The notes: generated by a model not told the origin, from the sequence alone. A DNA stretch of 64,000 nucleotides from Nocardia fluminea (GCF_002846365.1 NZ_PJMW01000001.1:868001-932000); one strand, 5' to 3'. Counted from the first letter of the stretch, positions 9,353 through 26,177 are shown. Translations and numbers: made by a program.

Positions 9353-12300
9353 GCGAGCACCACCTCGTTGGCCGGCGCGTCGTTCCAGATCCTGGTGGCG
9401 AGTACGGCGCCGAGCGCCCGAGGTGTCGGGTGGGTGAACAGGTCCTCCACTGAGAGGTGGGTGCCCGCGGCCGCGTTGATCCTGCCGCGCAGTTCGAGGG
9501 CGGACAGCGAGGTGAGGCCGATCGCGAGAACCGTGGCGTCGAGGTCGATCTCGTCGTCGGTGAGGTCGATGAGGATCTCGCGGATCTGCTCCACCACCAG
9601 CCGCACCGCGACATCGTGGCGCTGGTCCTCGGGAGTGGTCAGCAGGTCCGAACGCGCGGACGGTGCCTCTCGCGCCGGGTCGTCACGCCGCCCGGCGATC
9701 CTGTCGCCGGCGAGTTCGACTCCGGCGACGCCGATCATGCTTTCGAGTACGGCGCTGTCGGTGTGGACCCAGTAGCGGCGGTGCTGGAACGCATAGGTCG
9801 GCAGATCGACGGTGCCGGCACCGGAACACAGTGCCGACCAACCGACTTCGGCACCGGCTGCCCAGGCGCCGGCGACAGCTTTGATCGCCGAACCGGCTTC
9901 GTCGGCACCGGGTCGCAGTACCGGAAGGGCTGTGCTGCCGGTGTCGGCGAGCACCTCGTAGACCAGACCGGACAGAGTGTCTCCCGCGCCGAGCTCGAGA
10001 TAGGTGACGACGCCGGACTCGTGCAGCCGCAGCACACTGTCGTGGAATCGCACCGGCTCGCGGGCCTGCCGCACCCAGTATTCGATCGAAGTGAGCTGTC
10101 CCGGTGCCGTTTCGGTGCCGGTCACGGTGGACACGAGGGGGATGCGCGGTTCCTGGAGACGAACCGACGCGACGATCGAGCGGAATTCGTCGACGATCGC
10201 GTCCACGTGCGGCGAGTGGAAACCACGGTCGACCCCGAGCCGTGCCACACGCCGGCCGCGCTCGCGCCAATGCCGGGCGAGCTCACCCACCGCGGCGACA
10301 TCGCCCGCGATCACGGTGGCGTTCGGCCCGTTGGCCGCGGCGACCGACACCTCGGCCTCGCGACCGGCGAGGGAGGCCGTGACCTCGGCCATGGAGGCCC
10401 GCACGGAGACCATCGCACCCACCTCCATCCGCTGCATCAGCCGGCCGCGCGCGGCCACCACGGTGACCGCGTCGTCCAGGGACAGCACACCCGCCACGTG
10501 GGCGGCGGACAGTTCACCGATCGAGTGACCGACAACGAAATCTGGTTTCACGCCCCACGAGTCGAGCAGCCGGAACAGCGCCACCTGCAAAGCGAACACG
10601 GCGGGCTGGGTGTAGTCGGTCCGCGCGAGCACCGCACCGGTCCCGAACATCTCGGCGCGCAACGGGTGCTCGAGGTGGGCGTCGAAACCCGCGCAGATCT
10701 CGTCGAGCGCCTCGGCGAACACCGGGTACGTGGCATGGAGCCCTTGGCCGATGCCCGCGAGCTGTCCGCCCTGTCCGGGAAACATCATCGCCAGTTTGCC
10801 GCCGGTACCGCGGCGTGACAGCACTGCCGAGGCGGCGGTGTGTTCGTCCGCGATGGCGGTGAGTCCGTCCAGGAATTCGCCGCGGGTGCTCGCCACCACG
10901 ACAGCGCGGTGGTCGAACCTCGTTCGCGTGGTCGCCAAGGAGTGCGCGATATCGGCGAGATCGCCCGAGGAATTCGCGACTGCCGTGCGCAGCCGTGCCG
11001 CTTGGTCGCGCAGCGCGGCAGGGGTGCGCGCCGACAGCAGCCACGGCGTGGGCGACGACATCGGTCTCGGAGCGGTCGGCGCGAGGGCGTCCGTTGCGGT
11101 CGCCGTGCGAGGACGGGCCGACATCGACTCGGGTACGTCGGTTTCCGGCGCCTGCTCGATGATCACGTGCGCGTTGGTGCCGCTGATGCCGAAGGATGAC
11201 ACCGCGGCTCGGCGTGGGTGTTCGGTCGTCGGCCATGGCTGTGGCCGCAGCGCCAGCCGGATTCGATCCCCGGTCCAGTCGGCGTGCGAGGTCGGCGCGT
11301 CCACGTGCAATGTGGGCGGGACCATTCCGTGACGGATCGCCTGGACCGCCTTGATCAGTCCGGCCACGCCCGCGGCCGACTGCGTGTGTCCCATATTCGA
11401 TTTCACCGATCCCAGCAGCAGCGGCGGCGCACCGTCGCGCTGCCCGTAGGTGGCCAGCAGAGCCTGGGCCTCCACCGGGTCACCGAGCACGGTGCCGGTG
11501 CCGTGGCCCTCCACCACGTCGATGTCGGCCGCGCGCAGACCGGCGTTGGCCAGCGCGGACCCGATCACCCGCTGCTGCGCCGGTCCGCGCGGTGCGGTGA
11601 GCCCGTTGGACGCGCCGTCACTGTTCACCGCCGAGCCGCGCAACACCGCCAGCACACGGTGCCCGTGCCGTTGGGCGTCCGAAAGCCGTTCCAGGAGAAG
11701 GACACCGACTCCTTCTCCCCACGCGGTGCCGTCCGCGCCCGCGGCGTAGGACTTGCATCGCCCGTTCGGCGCCAGCGCACGCTGACGGGAGAACAGCGCG
11801 AACGGCATCGGGGTGGACATCACCGTCACGCCCCCGGCGAGCGCCATGCCGCATTCCCGCAGGCGTAGCGATTGCATCGCCTGATGAATCGCGACCAGCG
11901 ACGAGGAGCAGGCGGTGTCGACGGTGACCGCCGGACCTTCCAGTCCCAGCAGATACGCGACCCGGCCCGCCGCCATCGAGGCGTGGTTACCGGTGAAGTA
12001 GTAGGTCTCCGCGCCGTCCCAGGCCTGCGTGGCGCCGAATCCGTATCCCTGATCGCTGAATCCCATGAACACACCGGTGTCGGTGCCGCGCAACGTCATC
12101 GGGTCGAGGCGGGCATGCTCCACCGATTCCCAGGCGAGCTCGAGCAGCAAACGCTGCTGGGGGTCCATCGCCTCGGCCTCGCGTGGGCTGATCCCGAAGA
12201 ACCCGGCATCGAACTCGCCCGCGCCCGCGAGGAAACCACCGTCGCGCACATAGGATTTGGCGAATTTGTCCGGGTCCGGATCGTAGAACCCGTCCACGTC

Positions 12301-12525
12301 CCAGCCGCGATCCGCCGGGAACTCCGAGATCAGGTCGCGCCCCTCGATCAGCGCCGACCACAGGTGATCAGGTGATTCGATGCCGCCGGGGAACCGGCAC
12401 GACATTCCCACGATCGCGATCGGTTCCCGTGCGCGGGCCTGCTCGTCCTCGAGCTGCTGTCTGGTCTCCTGTAACTGTCGGGTGGCGCGTTTGAGATACG
12501 TGCGAAGTTCCGCTTCGGTGGCCAT
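9349..12525 (-). CDS. type I modular polyketide synthase, KS-AT-ACP (non-reducing module)
   Basis: A 1058-residue one-module PKS. An N-terminal coiled-coil docking helix (residues 1-32) precedes a ketosynthase with active-site Cys206 in DTACSSS, His341 in VEGHGTGT and His380 in KSNMGHTQ. The acyltransferase follows with GQGGQ and Ser668 in GHSIGE, a malonyl-type signature. The specificity motif normally HAFH reads RGFH (767-770). After the AT a linker leads directly to an ACP with Ser1006 in [10 protein letters not shown]. There is no KR, DH, ER or thioesterase, so the chain leaves as a beta-ketoacyl-ACP. It starts 25 bp after the stop of the first PKS gene and overlaps the AfsA-like gene. 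Confidence 0.93.
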   Translation of the reverse strand: MATEAELRTYLKRATRQLQETRQQLEDEQARAREPIAIVGMSCRFPGGIESPDHLWSALIEGRDLISEFPADRGWDVDGFYDPDPDKFAKSYVRDGGFLAGAGEFDAGFFGISPREAEAMDPQQRLLLELAWESVEHARLDPMTLRGTDTGVFMGFSDQGYGFGATQAWDGAETYYFTGNHASMAAGRVAYLLGLEGPAVTVDTACSSSLVAIHQAMQSLRLRECGMALAGGVTVMSTPMPFALFSRQRALAPNGRCKSYAAGADGTAWGEGVGVLLLERLSDAQRHGHRVLAVLRGSAVNSDGASNGLTAPRGPAQQRVIGSALANAGLRAADIDVVEGHGTGTVLGDPVEAQALLATYGQRDGAPPLLLGSVKSNMGHTQSAAGVAGLIKAVQAIRHGMVPPTLHVDAPTSHADWTGDRIRLALRPQPWPTTEHPRRAAVSSFGISGTNAHVIIEQAPETDVPESMSARPRTATATDALAPTAPRPMSSPTPWLLSARTPAALRDQAARLRTAVANSSGDLADIAHSLATTRTRFDHRAVVVASTRGEFLDGLTAIADEHTAASAVLSRRGTGGKLAMMFPGQGGQLAGIGQGLHATYPVFAEALDEICAGFDAHLEHPLRAEMFGTGAVLARTDYTQPAVFALQVALFRLLDSWGVKPDFVVGHSIGELSAAHVAGVLSLDDAVTVVAARGRLMQRMEVGAMVSVRASMAEVTASLAGREAEVSVAAANGPNATVIAGDVAAVGELARHWRERGRRVARLGVDRGFHSPHVDAIVDEFRSIVASVRLQEPRIPLVSTVTGTETAPGQLTSIEYWVRQAREPVRFHDSVLRLHESGVVTYLELGAGDTLSGLVYEVLADTGSTALPVLRPGADEAGSAIKAVAGAWAAGAEVGWSALCSGAGTVDLPTYAFQHRRYWVHTDSAVLESMIGVAGVELAGDRIAGRRDDPAREAPSARSDLLTTPEDQRHDVAVRLVVEQIREILIDLTDDEIDLDATVLAIGLTSLSALELRGRINAAAGTHLSVEDLFTHPTPRALGAVLATRIWNDAPANEVVLA

Positions 12526-12549
12526 CTGCCTGTCGCTTTCTGTCTCGCC

Positions 12550-19083
<6,534 letters not shown>

Positions 19084-19319
19084 AGGGCAAACATCTCCTG
19101 CATCAGAGGTACCGACAGGGAATCGAGCAGTGCGGCGGGATCGGGTATTCGCCCGGCGATCGACTCGACAACACTGACCGGCGCCACGCTACGACAGCGG
19201 GCAACCGAATTCCCGGCGCGCCGAGTCTCTTTGGGAAACGACCAATGGTCGCCGCGTCGTGCCTGACATTTTCCAAACGCATTGCCACCCGGCGACCGCC
19301 GTTCGTAAGGTCATGCGCC
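19084..19319. promoter_or_regulatory. divergent control region between PKS operon and SDR gene
   Basis: A 236-bp region between two divergent starts must hold promoters for both. AGGAG lies 11 nt before the PKS ATG, which is long. Two TTTGG-AAA type sequences, TTTGGGAAA (near 19230) and its inverted relative TTTTCCAAA (near 19270), could be regulator half-sites. No clear -35/-10 pair is visible. Confidence 0.4.
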
Positions 19320-20216
19320 ATGGCAAGGACTCCCGATCCGATACCGGATCAGCACGGCCGGCGATTCGTGATCACCGGAGCCAACGGCGGCCTCGGCGAG
19401 GTGGTAACACGCACGCTGGCAGCCCGCGGCGCCACGGTGATCATGGCGTGCCGGGATACGAAACGGGGGCGCGATATCGCCGATCGTCTCGTCGGGGATA
19501 TCTCCGTCGCGGCGCTGGATCTTGCCGACCTGTCCGATATCCGGCGGTTCGCGCGGGAGTGCGGCGAATTCGATGTCCTGATCAACAATGCCGGATTGAT
19601 GAATGTGCCGTTCGCCCGTACCGCCGACGGATTCGAGACCCAATTCGGCGTCAACCATCTCGGTCACTTCGCTTTGACGGGCCTGCTGCTGGATCGGATC
19701 CAGGACCGGATCATCTCTTTGTCGAGCATTTCCCACGGGTGGACGAAAGCCCTGCCGCTCGACGATCTGCGCTTCGAACGCCGTCGCTACAGCCGGCACG
19801 CGGCCTATCCGGAATCGAAGCTGGCCACCCTGATATTCGGCCGCGAATTGCAGCGCAGGTTCCGTGAATCCGGGTCGCCGCTGCGTTCCTACGCCGTGCA
19901 TCCCGGTGTCGCGCCGACCGGGCTCGTCGCCAAGACGCAGACGCCGCTCGACTACGTGGCCGAGCCCTTCATCCGGCTGGTAGGCCAATCACGCACCGCC
20001 GCAGCACAATCCATGCTGTACGCGGCCACCGCTCCGGATGCGGATCCCGACATCTACTGGGGCCCGACCAAGCTGTTCAACACCCGAGGCCCGGTCAGCG
20101 CCTGCCCGTCGAGCGCGCTGTCCCAGGACCGGGCGCTCTGGCAGCAGTTGTGGGCGGCGTCCGAACGTGCCACCGGTGTTCGCTTCCCCGCGTCGGCGGT
20201 GATCGGTGAGAACTAG
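19320..20216 (+). CDS. short-chain dehydrogenase/reductase, retinol/protochlorophyllide reductase-like
   Basis: A 298-residue SDR. Cofactor loop TGANGGLG, then DLADL, NNAG and the catalytic YPESK tetrad segment are all present, so it should be an active NAD(P)(H)-dependent oxidoreductase. ATG 19320 is preceded by TAAGG at about 9 nt; an upstream start would add 25 residues unlike the family. It diverges from the PKS operon and overlaps the lipase gene downstream by 11 bp. An SDR reductase acts after AfsA in the known butyrolactone pathways, so it may serve the PKS product; equally it may belong with the lipases. Confidence 0.85.
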   Translation: MARTPDPIPDQHGRRFVITGANGGLGEVVTRTLAARGATVIMACRDTKRGRDIADRLVGDISVAALDLADLSDIRRFARECGEFDVLINNAGLMNVPFARTADGFETQFGVNHLGHFALTGLLLDRIQDRIISLSSISHGWTKALPLDDLRFERRRYSRHAAYPESKLATLIFGRELQRRFRESGSPLRSYAVHPGVAPTGLVAKTQTPLDYVAEPFIRLVGQSRTAAAQSMLYAATAPDADPDIYWGPTKLFNTRGPVSACPSSALSQDRALWQQLWAASERATGVRFPASAVIGEN

Positions 20217-21414
20217 CCTGCGCACCCTGGCCTGTGCCGTGATGGTCGGATTGCTCACCGCCTCGGGCCCGCCGTCGGCCGCCGGGGCACCTCCGGTGTA
20301 CCCGGCACCCGACCCCGACCCCTTCTACGCCGCGCCCGCAGACCTCGCGAGCAAGGAACCCGGGGCGGTGCTCGCGGTCCGAACCCAGGAGCCGCTGCCC
20401 TACTTCCCCACCGCCACAGTCAGTTTGGTCAAGTTCCGGTCCACCGACTCCCAGGGCAGGCCGATCGCCGCGACCACCACGATTCTCACCCCGAAAGACC
20501 ATCGCCCCGGTGCGCCGTTGCTGTCCTACCAGCACATCATCAACGGCCTCGGCACCCAGTGCGCGGTCTCGCGCGCCCTCTACGCCTACGACCCGAATCT
20601 GCTCTATCGTGCTGTGCCGCTGCTGAATACGATGCTGCTGCGCGGCTGGAGCATCGCCCTGCCCGACCATCTCGGTCCCAACGCCGCCTACGGCGCGGCC
20701 AGACTCGGCGGACAGATCACCCTCGACGGCATCCGCGCCGCGACCGGGATCGCGGAACTCGGCCTCGCCGGCAGCCCGGCGGCCCTGCTCGGTTACTCCG
20801 GCGGTGGCATGGCGACCGGCTGGGCCGCCGCCCTCGCACCGCAGTACGCGCCCGAACTGCGCCTGGTCGGTGCCGCGCAGGGCGGGGTGCCGATGAACAT
20901 CACCACGATGGCGCGCGCACTCGGCTTCGCCCCGCACCCCATGTTCGGTCTGGCGATGGCCGCGGCCCTCGGACTCGAACGCGAGTACCCCGATCGCCTG
21001 CCGATCAGCGGGCAGCTCAACGACACCGGCCTGGCGGTGCGCGACGCGATGGCCAACGGCTGCACGGTCGAACTCATCGCCGCGGGCGCCATGCACAGCG
21101 CCTCCGATCTCGCCTCGACCGTGTCACTGATCGACGACCCGCGCGCGTGGGAAGTGGGCGACGCCAACAGCCTGGAACTGTTCGAGCCCGTGCCCGCGAT
21201 CCCGATCTTCGAGTGGCACACCCCCATCGACCCGCTCATCCCCGTCGACGCGGTCGACCGCACGAACCAGCGCTACTGCCGGGCCGGGACACCGGTGCAG
21301 TCGGAGCTCTACCCGAGCCCCGATCACCTGGCCACCGCGGTCATGGGGTTCCCGTCTGCCGTCGCGTGGCTCGATGCCCGCTTCCGCGGCGAGCCCGCAC
21401 CGAGCAACTGCTGA
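20206..21414 (+). CDS. secreted lipase, LIP family
   Basis: A 402-residue secreted esterase/lipase of the LIP (secretory lipase) family common in Nocardia and Rhodococcus. The signal peptide spans roughly residues 1-28 (ending SAAGAPP). The nucleophile is Ser198 in GYSGGG, with a C-terminal HLATAV His and an Asp in HTPIDPLIP completing the likely triad. It starts at GTG 20206, overlapping the SDR stop, and is followed 25 bp later by a close paralogue. Such enzymes hydrolyse short- to long-chain acylglycerols outside the cell. Confidence 0.9.
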   Translation: MRTSLRTLACAVMVGLLTASGPPSAAGAPPVYPAPDPDPFYAAPADLASKEPGAVLAVRTQEPLPYFPTATVSLVKFRSTDSQGRPIAATTTILTPKDHRPGAPLLSYQHIINGLGTQCAVSRALYAYDPNLLYRAVPLLNTMLLRGWSIALPDHLGPNAAYGAARLGGQITLDGIRAATGIAELGLAGSPAALLGYSGGGMATGWAAALAPQYAPELRLVGAAQGGVPMNITTMARALGFAPHPMFGLAMAAALGLEREYPDRLPISGQLNDTGLAVRDAMANGCTVELIAAGAMHSASDLASTVSLIDDPRAWEVGDANSLELFEPVPAIPIFEWHTPIDPLIPVDAVDRTNQRYCRAGTPVQSELYPSPDHLATAVMGFPSAVAWLDARFRGEPAPSNC

Positions 21415-21439
21415 CTTCCCCGAGAGACAAGGAACCACC

Positions 21440-22627
21440 ATGCGCCGGATCTTCACGGCCGTACTCACGGCGCTCTGCTACGGCCTCACCGTCGGCATCT
21501 TCGCTCCCGCGGCGACGCCGGAACCGCACTACCCAGCCCCCAACCCCGACCCCTTCTTCACCGCACCGGCCGATATCGGCGACTTCGCGCCCGGCGACGT
21601 GGTGCGGCAACGGAAGTTCAACCTGGGCCCCTACCAGGGCACCGACATCTGGCACGTCGCCTTCCGCTCGACCAACTCCGCGGGCGACCCGATCATGGGC
21701 GTCACCACGGTCCTGATCCCCGCCGGCGTGACGAACCCGCCGCTGGTGTCCTACCAGGCGCTGATCAACTCCCTCGGCACCAAATGCAACCCGTCCACCT
21801 CGCTGCTCAACGACGAGACCCCCGACGCGTTCGGCGCGGTGCTGCCGCTGGGCCGCGGTTGGGCGGTCGCGCTGCCGGACTACCTCGGCCCGAATGTCGC
21901 CTACGGCGCCGCCAAGCTCAGCGGCATGGTCACCCTCGACAGTGTGCGAGCGCTCCAGCGCGCCCCCGAACTCGGCCTCGGCCGGTCCCCGATCGCACTC
22001 GCCGGCTACTCCGGCGGCGGACTGGCGACCGCGTGGGCGGCCGCGATGCAACCGACCTACGCACCGGAGCTGAAGCTGGCGGGCGTCGCCGCGGGCGGTA
22101 TCCCGGCCGACCTGGAACAGATGGCCCTCGGAATCGGCTTCGACCACCATCCCGGCTTCGGCCTCGCCTGGGCAGCGGCGATGGGCCTGGAACGCGAATA
22201 CCCCCAGCGTCTGCCCATTTCCGACCAGCTGAACGGGGAAGGTCTGTGGTTCCGCGACTTCACCGCTGACGAATGCAGGCGCTTCCTGCTGTTCCACGGC
22301 GTGGCCCGCAGCGCCGAGCAGCTGGCGGCGACCAAATCCCTGATGGACAGCCCGGAGGCGCGCGCGGTGTTGCGGGAGAACAGTTTGCGCTACGAGCCCG
22401 CGGTGCCCGAGACGCCGATGCTGATCTGGCAGGGCGTCTTCGACGGACTGACACCCTTCGATGCCGTCGAAGACGTCGCCACCCGCTACTGCGCGGCAGG
22501 TGCACCGGTCACATTCTCCCGCTATCAGATCGCCGAACACATGACGACCGCGGTGGCGGGCCTGCCCGAGGCCTGGAATTTCCTCGAAGCCAGGTTCCGT
22601 GGCGAGCCCGCGCCGACCCGCTGCTGA
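21440..22627 (+). CDS. secreted lipase, LIP family (tandem paralogue)
   Basis: A 395-residue paralogue of the preceding lipase, sharing the mature opening YPAPNPDPFFTAPADI and the block LPDYLGPNVAYGAAKL. Nucleophile Ser191 lies in GYSGGG; the C-terminal EHMTTAV His is conserved. The signal peptide runs to about residue 25. ATG 21440 has ACAAGGA upstream. The pair clearly arose by tandem duplication. The stop abuts the stop of the convergent molybdenum hydroxylase operon with no spacer. Confidence 0.9.
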   Translation: MRRIFTAVLTALCYGLTVGIFAPAATPEPHYPAPNPDPFFTAPADIGDFAPGDVVRQRKFNLGPYQGTDIWHVAFRSTNSAGDPIMGVTTVLIPAGVTNPPLVSYQALINSLGTKCNPSTSLLNDETPDAFGAVLPLGRGWAVALPDYLGPNVAYGAAKLSGMVTLDSVRALQRAPELGLGRSPIALAGYSGGGLATAWAAAMQPTYAPELKLAGVAAGGIPADLEQMALGIGFDHHPGFGLAWAAAMGLEREYPQRLPISDQLNGEGLWFRDFTADECRRFLLFHGVARSAEQLAATKSLMDSPEARAVLRENSLRYEPAVPETPMLIWQGVFDGLTPFDAVEDVATRYCAAGAPVTFSRYQIAEHMTTAVAGLPEAWNFLEARFRGEPAPTRC

Positions 22628-24694
22628 TCAGAGCGCGCCCAGCAGATCGTCGAGGCGGACGGGCACGTGACGCACGCGGACACCGGTGGCGTGGTAGATC
22701 GCGTTGCCCACCGCGGCGGCCGAGCCGACGATGCCGATCTCACCGATTCCCTTGCTGCCCATCGGGTTCAGATGCGGATCGTTTTCGTCGATCCAGCTGA
22801 CGTCGATGTCGCCGATATCGGCGTTGACGGGAATGTGGTAGCCGGCGAGGTCGTGGTTGACCACGGCACCGAGGCGCGGATCGAATTCGCTCTGTTCCAG
22901 CAGTGCCATCGACAGCCCCATGGTGACGGCGCCGACGAACTGGGAACGGGCCAGCCGTGGATTGATGATCCGGCCCGCCCCGAAGACACTGACCACGCGC
23001 GGAACCCGGATTTCGGCGGTGTCGACATTCACGCGGGCCTCGACGAAGTGCGCGCCGAACGCGTGGGTCGAAAAGTTCTCACGCCCAGGGTATTCGGGTG
23101 CCTCCACGGTGATCTCGGCACCGTCGGCGGGTTCGGGCCCGAACCGGTCGCGGAAGGCTCGCGCGGCCGCCACCACGGCCGAACCCCAGGACGCCATGCC
23201 GGACGAGCCACCCGCGACGGTGCCCTCGGGCAGATCGGAATCGCCGATGCGCAGCTCGATTCGGTCCGGGTCGACACCGAGCGCGTCGGCGGCGATCTGG
23301 CCGAGCGAGGTCCAGGTGCCGGTGCCGATGTCCATGGCGTCGATGGCGACTTCGTAGCGATCTCCGGTGTACCGCACACGGGCGCTGTTGCCCCCGGAGG
23401 TGTCGGCCGGATAGGTGGCCGCCGCCACCCCGGACCCGATCAGCCAGCGCCCCTCACGCCGCGATCTCGGCGCCGGATCGCGCTCGGCCCAGCCGAAGCG
23501 TTCGGCCCCGGTCCGCAGGCATTCGACCAGCCCCCGGGTGGAGAACGGGCGACCCGATTCCGGGTCGACCTCGGGTTCGTTGTGGACACGCAAGGCGATC
23601 GGGTCCATGCCGAGGGCGACCGCGAGTTCATCCATCGCCGTCTCCGCCGCGTACATGCCCGGGCAGTGCCCGGGTGCGCGCATCCACGACGAGACGGGGA
23701 CATCGAGCGCCGCGAAACGGTGCGAGGTCGATCTGTTGGCCGACGAGTACATCACGCGGGTGACCACCGCGGTCTGTTCGGCGAATTCCTTCACCGTGGA
23801 GGTCGGCGCGACCGCGTCGTGGGCGATCGCGGTCAGGGTGCCGTCGTGGTGCGCGCCGAGCCGGATCCGCTGGCTGGTCGGGGTCCGATAACCGGCGAGC
23901 GAGAACAGCTGCTGCCTGGTCAACGGCAGTTTCACGGGTCGTCCGTCGCAGAGTTTCGCTGCCATCGCCGTGACCACGATATTGGCGTGCGGCTCGCCCT
24001 TGGACCCGAACCCGCCGCCGACGAAAGGCGCGATCACGCGCACCTGCTCGGGCGCCAGGCCGAACAGCGGCGCGATCGCGGCGCGCACCACGTGCGGACC
24101 CTGCGTGGAGTCGAACAGCGTCAAGGTGCCGTCGCTCCAGTGCGCGACGGTGGCGTGCGGTTCCATCGGGTTGTTGTGCACCATCGCGGTCGTATAGGTG
24201 TGGTCGATCGTGACCGGGGCGATCGCCATGGCCGCGTCGACGTCGCCGATCGCGGTGTCGGCGGGAAAGCCGCCGCTCACCTGCTCGGGGTTGTAGAAGT
24301 CGGCGCCGGGGGTGACCTCGGCGGGTTGCTCGTCATAGGTCACGCGCACCTGAGCCGCGGCTTCGCAGGCCACCTCCGGGCTCGTCGCGACGACGGCGCC
24401 GATCGGCTGCCCGCGAAACGCGATCTCGGCGTTCTGCAGGACGAACAGTTCGTTGTCGTCGTCGACGGCCAGCCGCGGAGCGTTGTGGTGGGTGAGCACC
24501 GTGATCACGCCGTCCATCCGCTCGGCCACGGACGTGTCGATCTCGCGGATGCGGCCCCGGATGATCGTCGACTGGATCACGAAGCCGTACAACGGATCCG
24601 GTTGCGGATGCTCCATCGCGTAAGGCGCGACACCGCGGAGTTTGGCCGGCCCCTCGATCCGGGTGGGTGCGCTGCCGATCGCCGATGAGTTCAT
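22628..24694 (-). CDS. molybdenum hydroxylase large subunit (PaoC/YagR-like aldehyde oxidase)
   Basis: A 688-residue molybdenum cofactor-binding subunit of the xanthine oxidase family. Seen are GGGFGSKGEPHANI, RAPGHCPGMYAAE and, near residue 652, GSKGIGEIGI holding the catalytic Glu of the family. The true start is the ATG at 24694, overlapping the FAD subunit stop as ATGA. With the FAD and 2Fe-2S genes upstream it forms a heterotrimer that probably oxidises aldehydes. XdhC/PaoD-type maturation proteins are not in the window. Confidence 0.9.
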   Translation of the reverse strand: MNSSAIGSAPTRIEGPAKLRGVAPYAMEHPQPDPLYGFVIQSTIIRGRIREIDTSVAERMDGVITVLTHHNAPRLAVDDDNELFVLQNAEIAFRGQPIGAVVATSPEVACEAAAQVRVTYDEQPAEVTPGADFYNPEQVSGGFPADTAIGDVDAAMAIAPVTIDHTYTTAMVHNNPMEPHATVAHWSDGTLTLFDSTQGPHVVRAAIAPLFGLAPEQVRVIAPFVGGGFGSKGEPHANIVVTAMAAKLCDGRPVKLPLTRQQLFSLAGYRTPTSQRIRLGAHHDGTLTAIAHDAVAPTSTVKEFAEQTAVVTRVMYSSANRSTSHRFAALDVPVSSWMRAPGHCPGMYAAETAMDELAVALGMDPIALRVHNEPEVDPESGRPFSTRGLVECLRTGAERFGWAERDPAPRSRREGRWLIGSGVAAATYPADTSGGNSARVRYTGDRYEVAIDAMDIGTGTWTSLGQIAADALGVDPDRIELRIGDSDLPEGTVAGGSSGMASWGSAVVAAARAFRDRFGPEPADGAEITVEAPEYPGRENFSTHAFGAHFVEARVNVDTAEIRVPRVVSVFGAGRIINPRLARSQFVGAVTMGLSMALLEQSEFDPRLGAVVNHDLAGYHIPVNADIGDIDVSWIDENDPHLNPMGSKGIGEIGIVGSAAAVGNAIYHATGVRVRHVPVRLDDLLGAL

Positions 24695-25677
24695 CGTGCC
24701 TCGCTCAGCTCGCGCAGGGTCGCGACGAGGACGTTGCGGGCCAGGGGAATCTTGAAACCGTTCTGCCGTCGCGGGCGCGCGTCGGCGAGTTCGGTGTCCG
24801 CCGCGGCGGCGAAGTTCTCCTCGGTGGCAGCCCGGCCGCGCAGGTGGGCCTCGGCGGCGAAGGCTCGCCACGGTTTTGCCGCGACCCCGCCGAAGGCGAT
24901 CCGCGCGTCCCGCACGACGCCGTCGGCGATGTCGACGGCGGCGGCCACCGAGACCAGCGCGAACGCGAACGACGCACGGTCGCGAACCTTGCGGTAGGTG
25001 GAGGTGCTCGCCCACTCGAGCGCGGGCAGGTCGACGGCGGTGATCAGGTCACCGTGGTCGAGGACCGTGTCCCGGTCGGGTGTGTCACCCGGCAGCCGAT
25101 AGAAGTCGACCAGCGGGATCTGGCGCTCACCGACGGCACTGAGCACCCGCACCACCGCATCCAATCCGGTCATCGCCACCGCCATGTCGGAGGGGTGCGT
25201 CGCGATGCACCGATCGGAGGCGCCGAGGATGGCGTGGTCACGGTCGAATCCGCCGATCGCCGAGCAGCCGCTGCCCGGCTCGCGCTTGTTGCACGGCACG
25301 GTCGAATCCTGGAAGTAGGGACATCTGGTGCGCTGCAACAGATTCCCGCCGGTGGTCGCGAGGTTGCGCAGCTGGGCGGACGCCCCGGCCAGCAGTGCCG
25401 CCGACAGCATCGGATAGCGCGCCCGGATGGCCGGATGCGCGGCGAGATCGGCATTGCGCACCGCCGAACCGATCCGCACACCGCCGTCGGGCAGCTGGGT
25501 CACCTGATCGAGCGGGAGCCCACTGACATCGACGAGCTTGCCCGGCGCGATGATCCCGAGTTTGAGATGGTCGACGAGATTGGTTCCCGCGCCGAGGAAG
25601 ACGGCGTCGGGATCGGCGAGCACCGCGGCGACCGCTCCACCCGCGTCGGTGGCGCGTTCGTAGGCGAACTCCCTCAT
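24691..25677 (-). CDS. molybdenum hydroxylase FAD subunit with extra [4Fe-4S] site (PaoB/YagS-like)
   Basis: A 328-residue FAD-binding subunit. FAD loops are GAGTNLVDHLK (29-39) and TTGGNLLQRTRCPYF. Four cysteines at 119, 129, 138 and 157 (CPYFQDSTVPC, GSGC, DRC) match the additional [4Fe-4S] cluster of E. coli PaoB, which separates PaoABC-like aldehyde oxidoreductases from xanthine dehydrogenases. It overlaps both neighbours by 4 bp. The ATG at 25677 is fixed by that overlap. Confidence 0.88.
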   Translation of the reverse strand: MREFAYERATDAGGAVAAVLADPDAVFLGAGTNLVDHLKLGIIAPGKLVDVSGLPLDQVTQLPDGGVRIGSAVRNADLAAHPAIRARYPMLSAALLAGASAQLRNLATTGGNLLQRTRCPYFQDSTVPCNKREPGSGCSAIGGFDRDHAILGASDRCIATHPSDMAVAMTGLDAVVRVLSAVGERQIPLVDFYRLPGDTPDRDTVLDHGDLITAVDLPALEWASTSTYRKVRDRASFAFALVSVAAAVDIADGVVRDARIAFGGVAAKPWRAFAAEAHLRGRAATEENFAAAADTELADARPRRQNGFKIPLARNVLVATLRELSEAR

Positions 25678-26177
25678 CGCGCGACCTCCTGAATCGCCGC
25701 GACAATGTTCGGGTACGCCCCGCAGCGACACAGATTGCCGCTCATGCGTTCGCGGATCTCGTCGGCGGTGAGCACGATCTCGACCGCCGACTCCGCCGTC
25801 ACGTGACTCGGGGCGCCCGCCTTCACCTCGTCGAGCATGCCGACCGCCGAACAGATCTGGCCCGGCGTGCAGTAGCCGCATTGGAATCCGTCGTGGTCGA
25901 GGAATGCTCGCTGGACCGGATGCAGGTCGTCGCCGTCGGCCAGCCCGTCGGCGGTGACGATCGTCGCCCCGTCGTGCGCGACCGCCAGCGCGAGACACGA
26001 GGTCGCCCGTCTGCCGTTCAGCAGGACGGTGCACGACCCGCACTGCCCGCGATCGCAACCCTTCTTCGGGCTGGTGACGCCCAGTTGTTCACGCAGGGCG
26101 TCCAGCAGGGTGGTGCGGGTGTCGACCTCCACCTCCCGGGTCCGCCCGTCGACGGTCACACTGATCCGCGCTCGCAT
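25674..26177 (-). CDS. molybdenum hydroxylase 2Fe-2S subunit (PaoA/YagT-like)
   Basis: A 167-residue electron-transfer subunit with two [2Fe-2S] clusters: a plant-ferredoxin type with Cys41, 46, 49 and 61, and an alpha-helical type with Cys100, 103, 150 and 152. E. coli PaoA carries a Tat signal; here the protein starts directly at the ferredoxin fold (MRARISVTVDG), so the complex should be cytoplasmic. The start has AAAGG about 8 nt upstream. It is first in the three-gene operon. Confidence 0.9.
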   Translation of the reverse strand: MRARISVTVDGRTREVEVDTRTTLLDALREQLGVTSPKKGCDRGQCGSCTVLLNGRRATSCLALAVAHDGATIVTADGLADGDDLHPVQRAFLDHDGFQCGYCTPGQICSAVGMLDEVKAGAPSHVTAESAVEIVLTADEIRERMSGNLCRCGAYPNIVAAIQEVAR

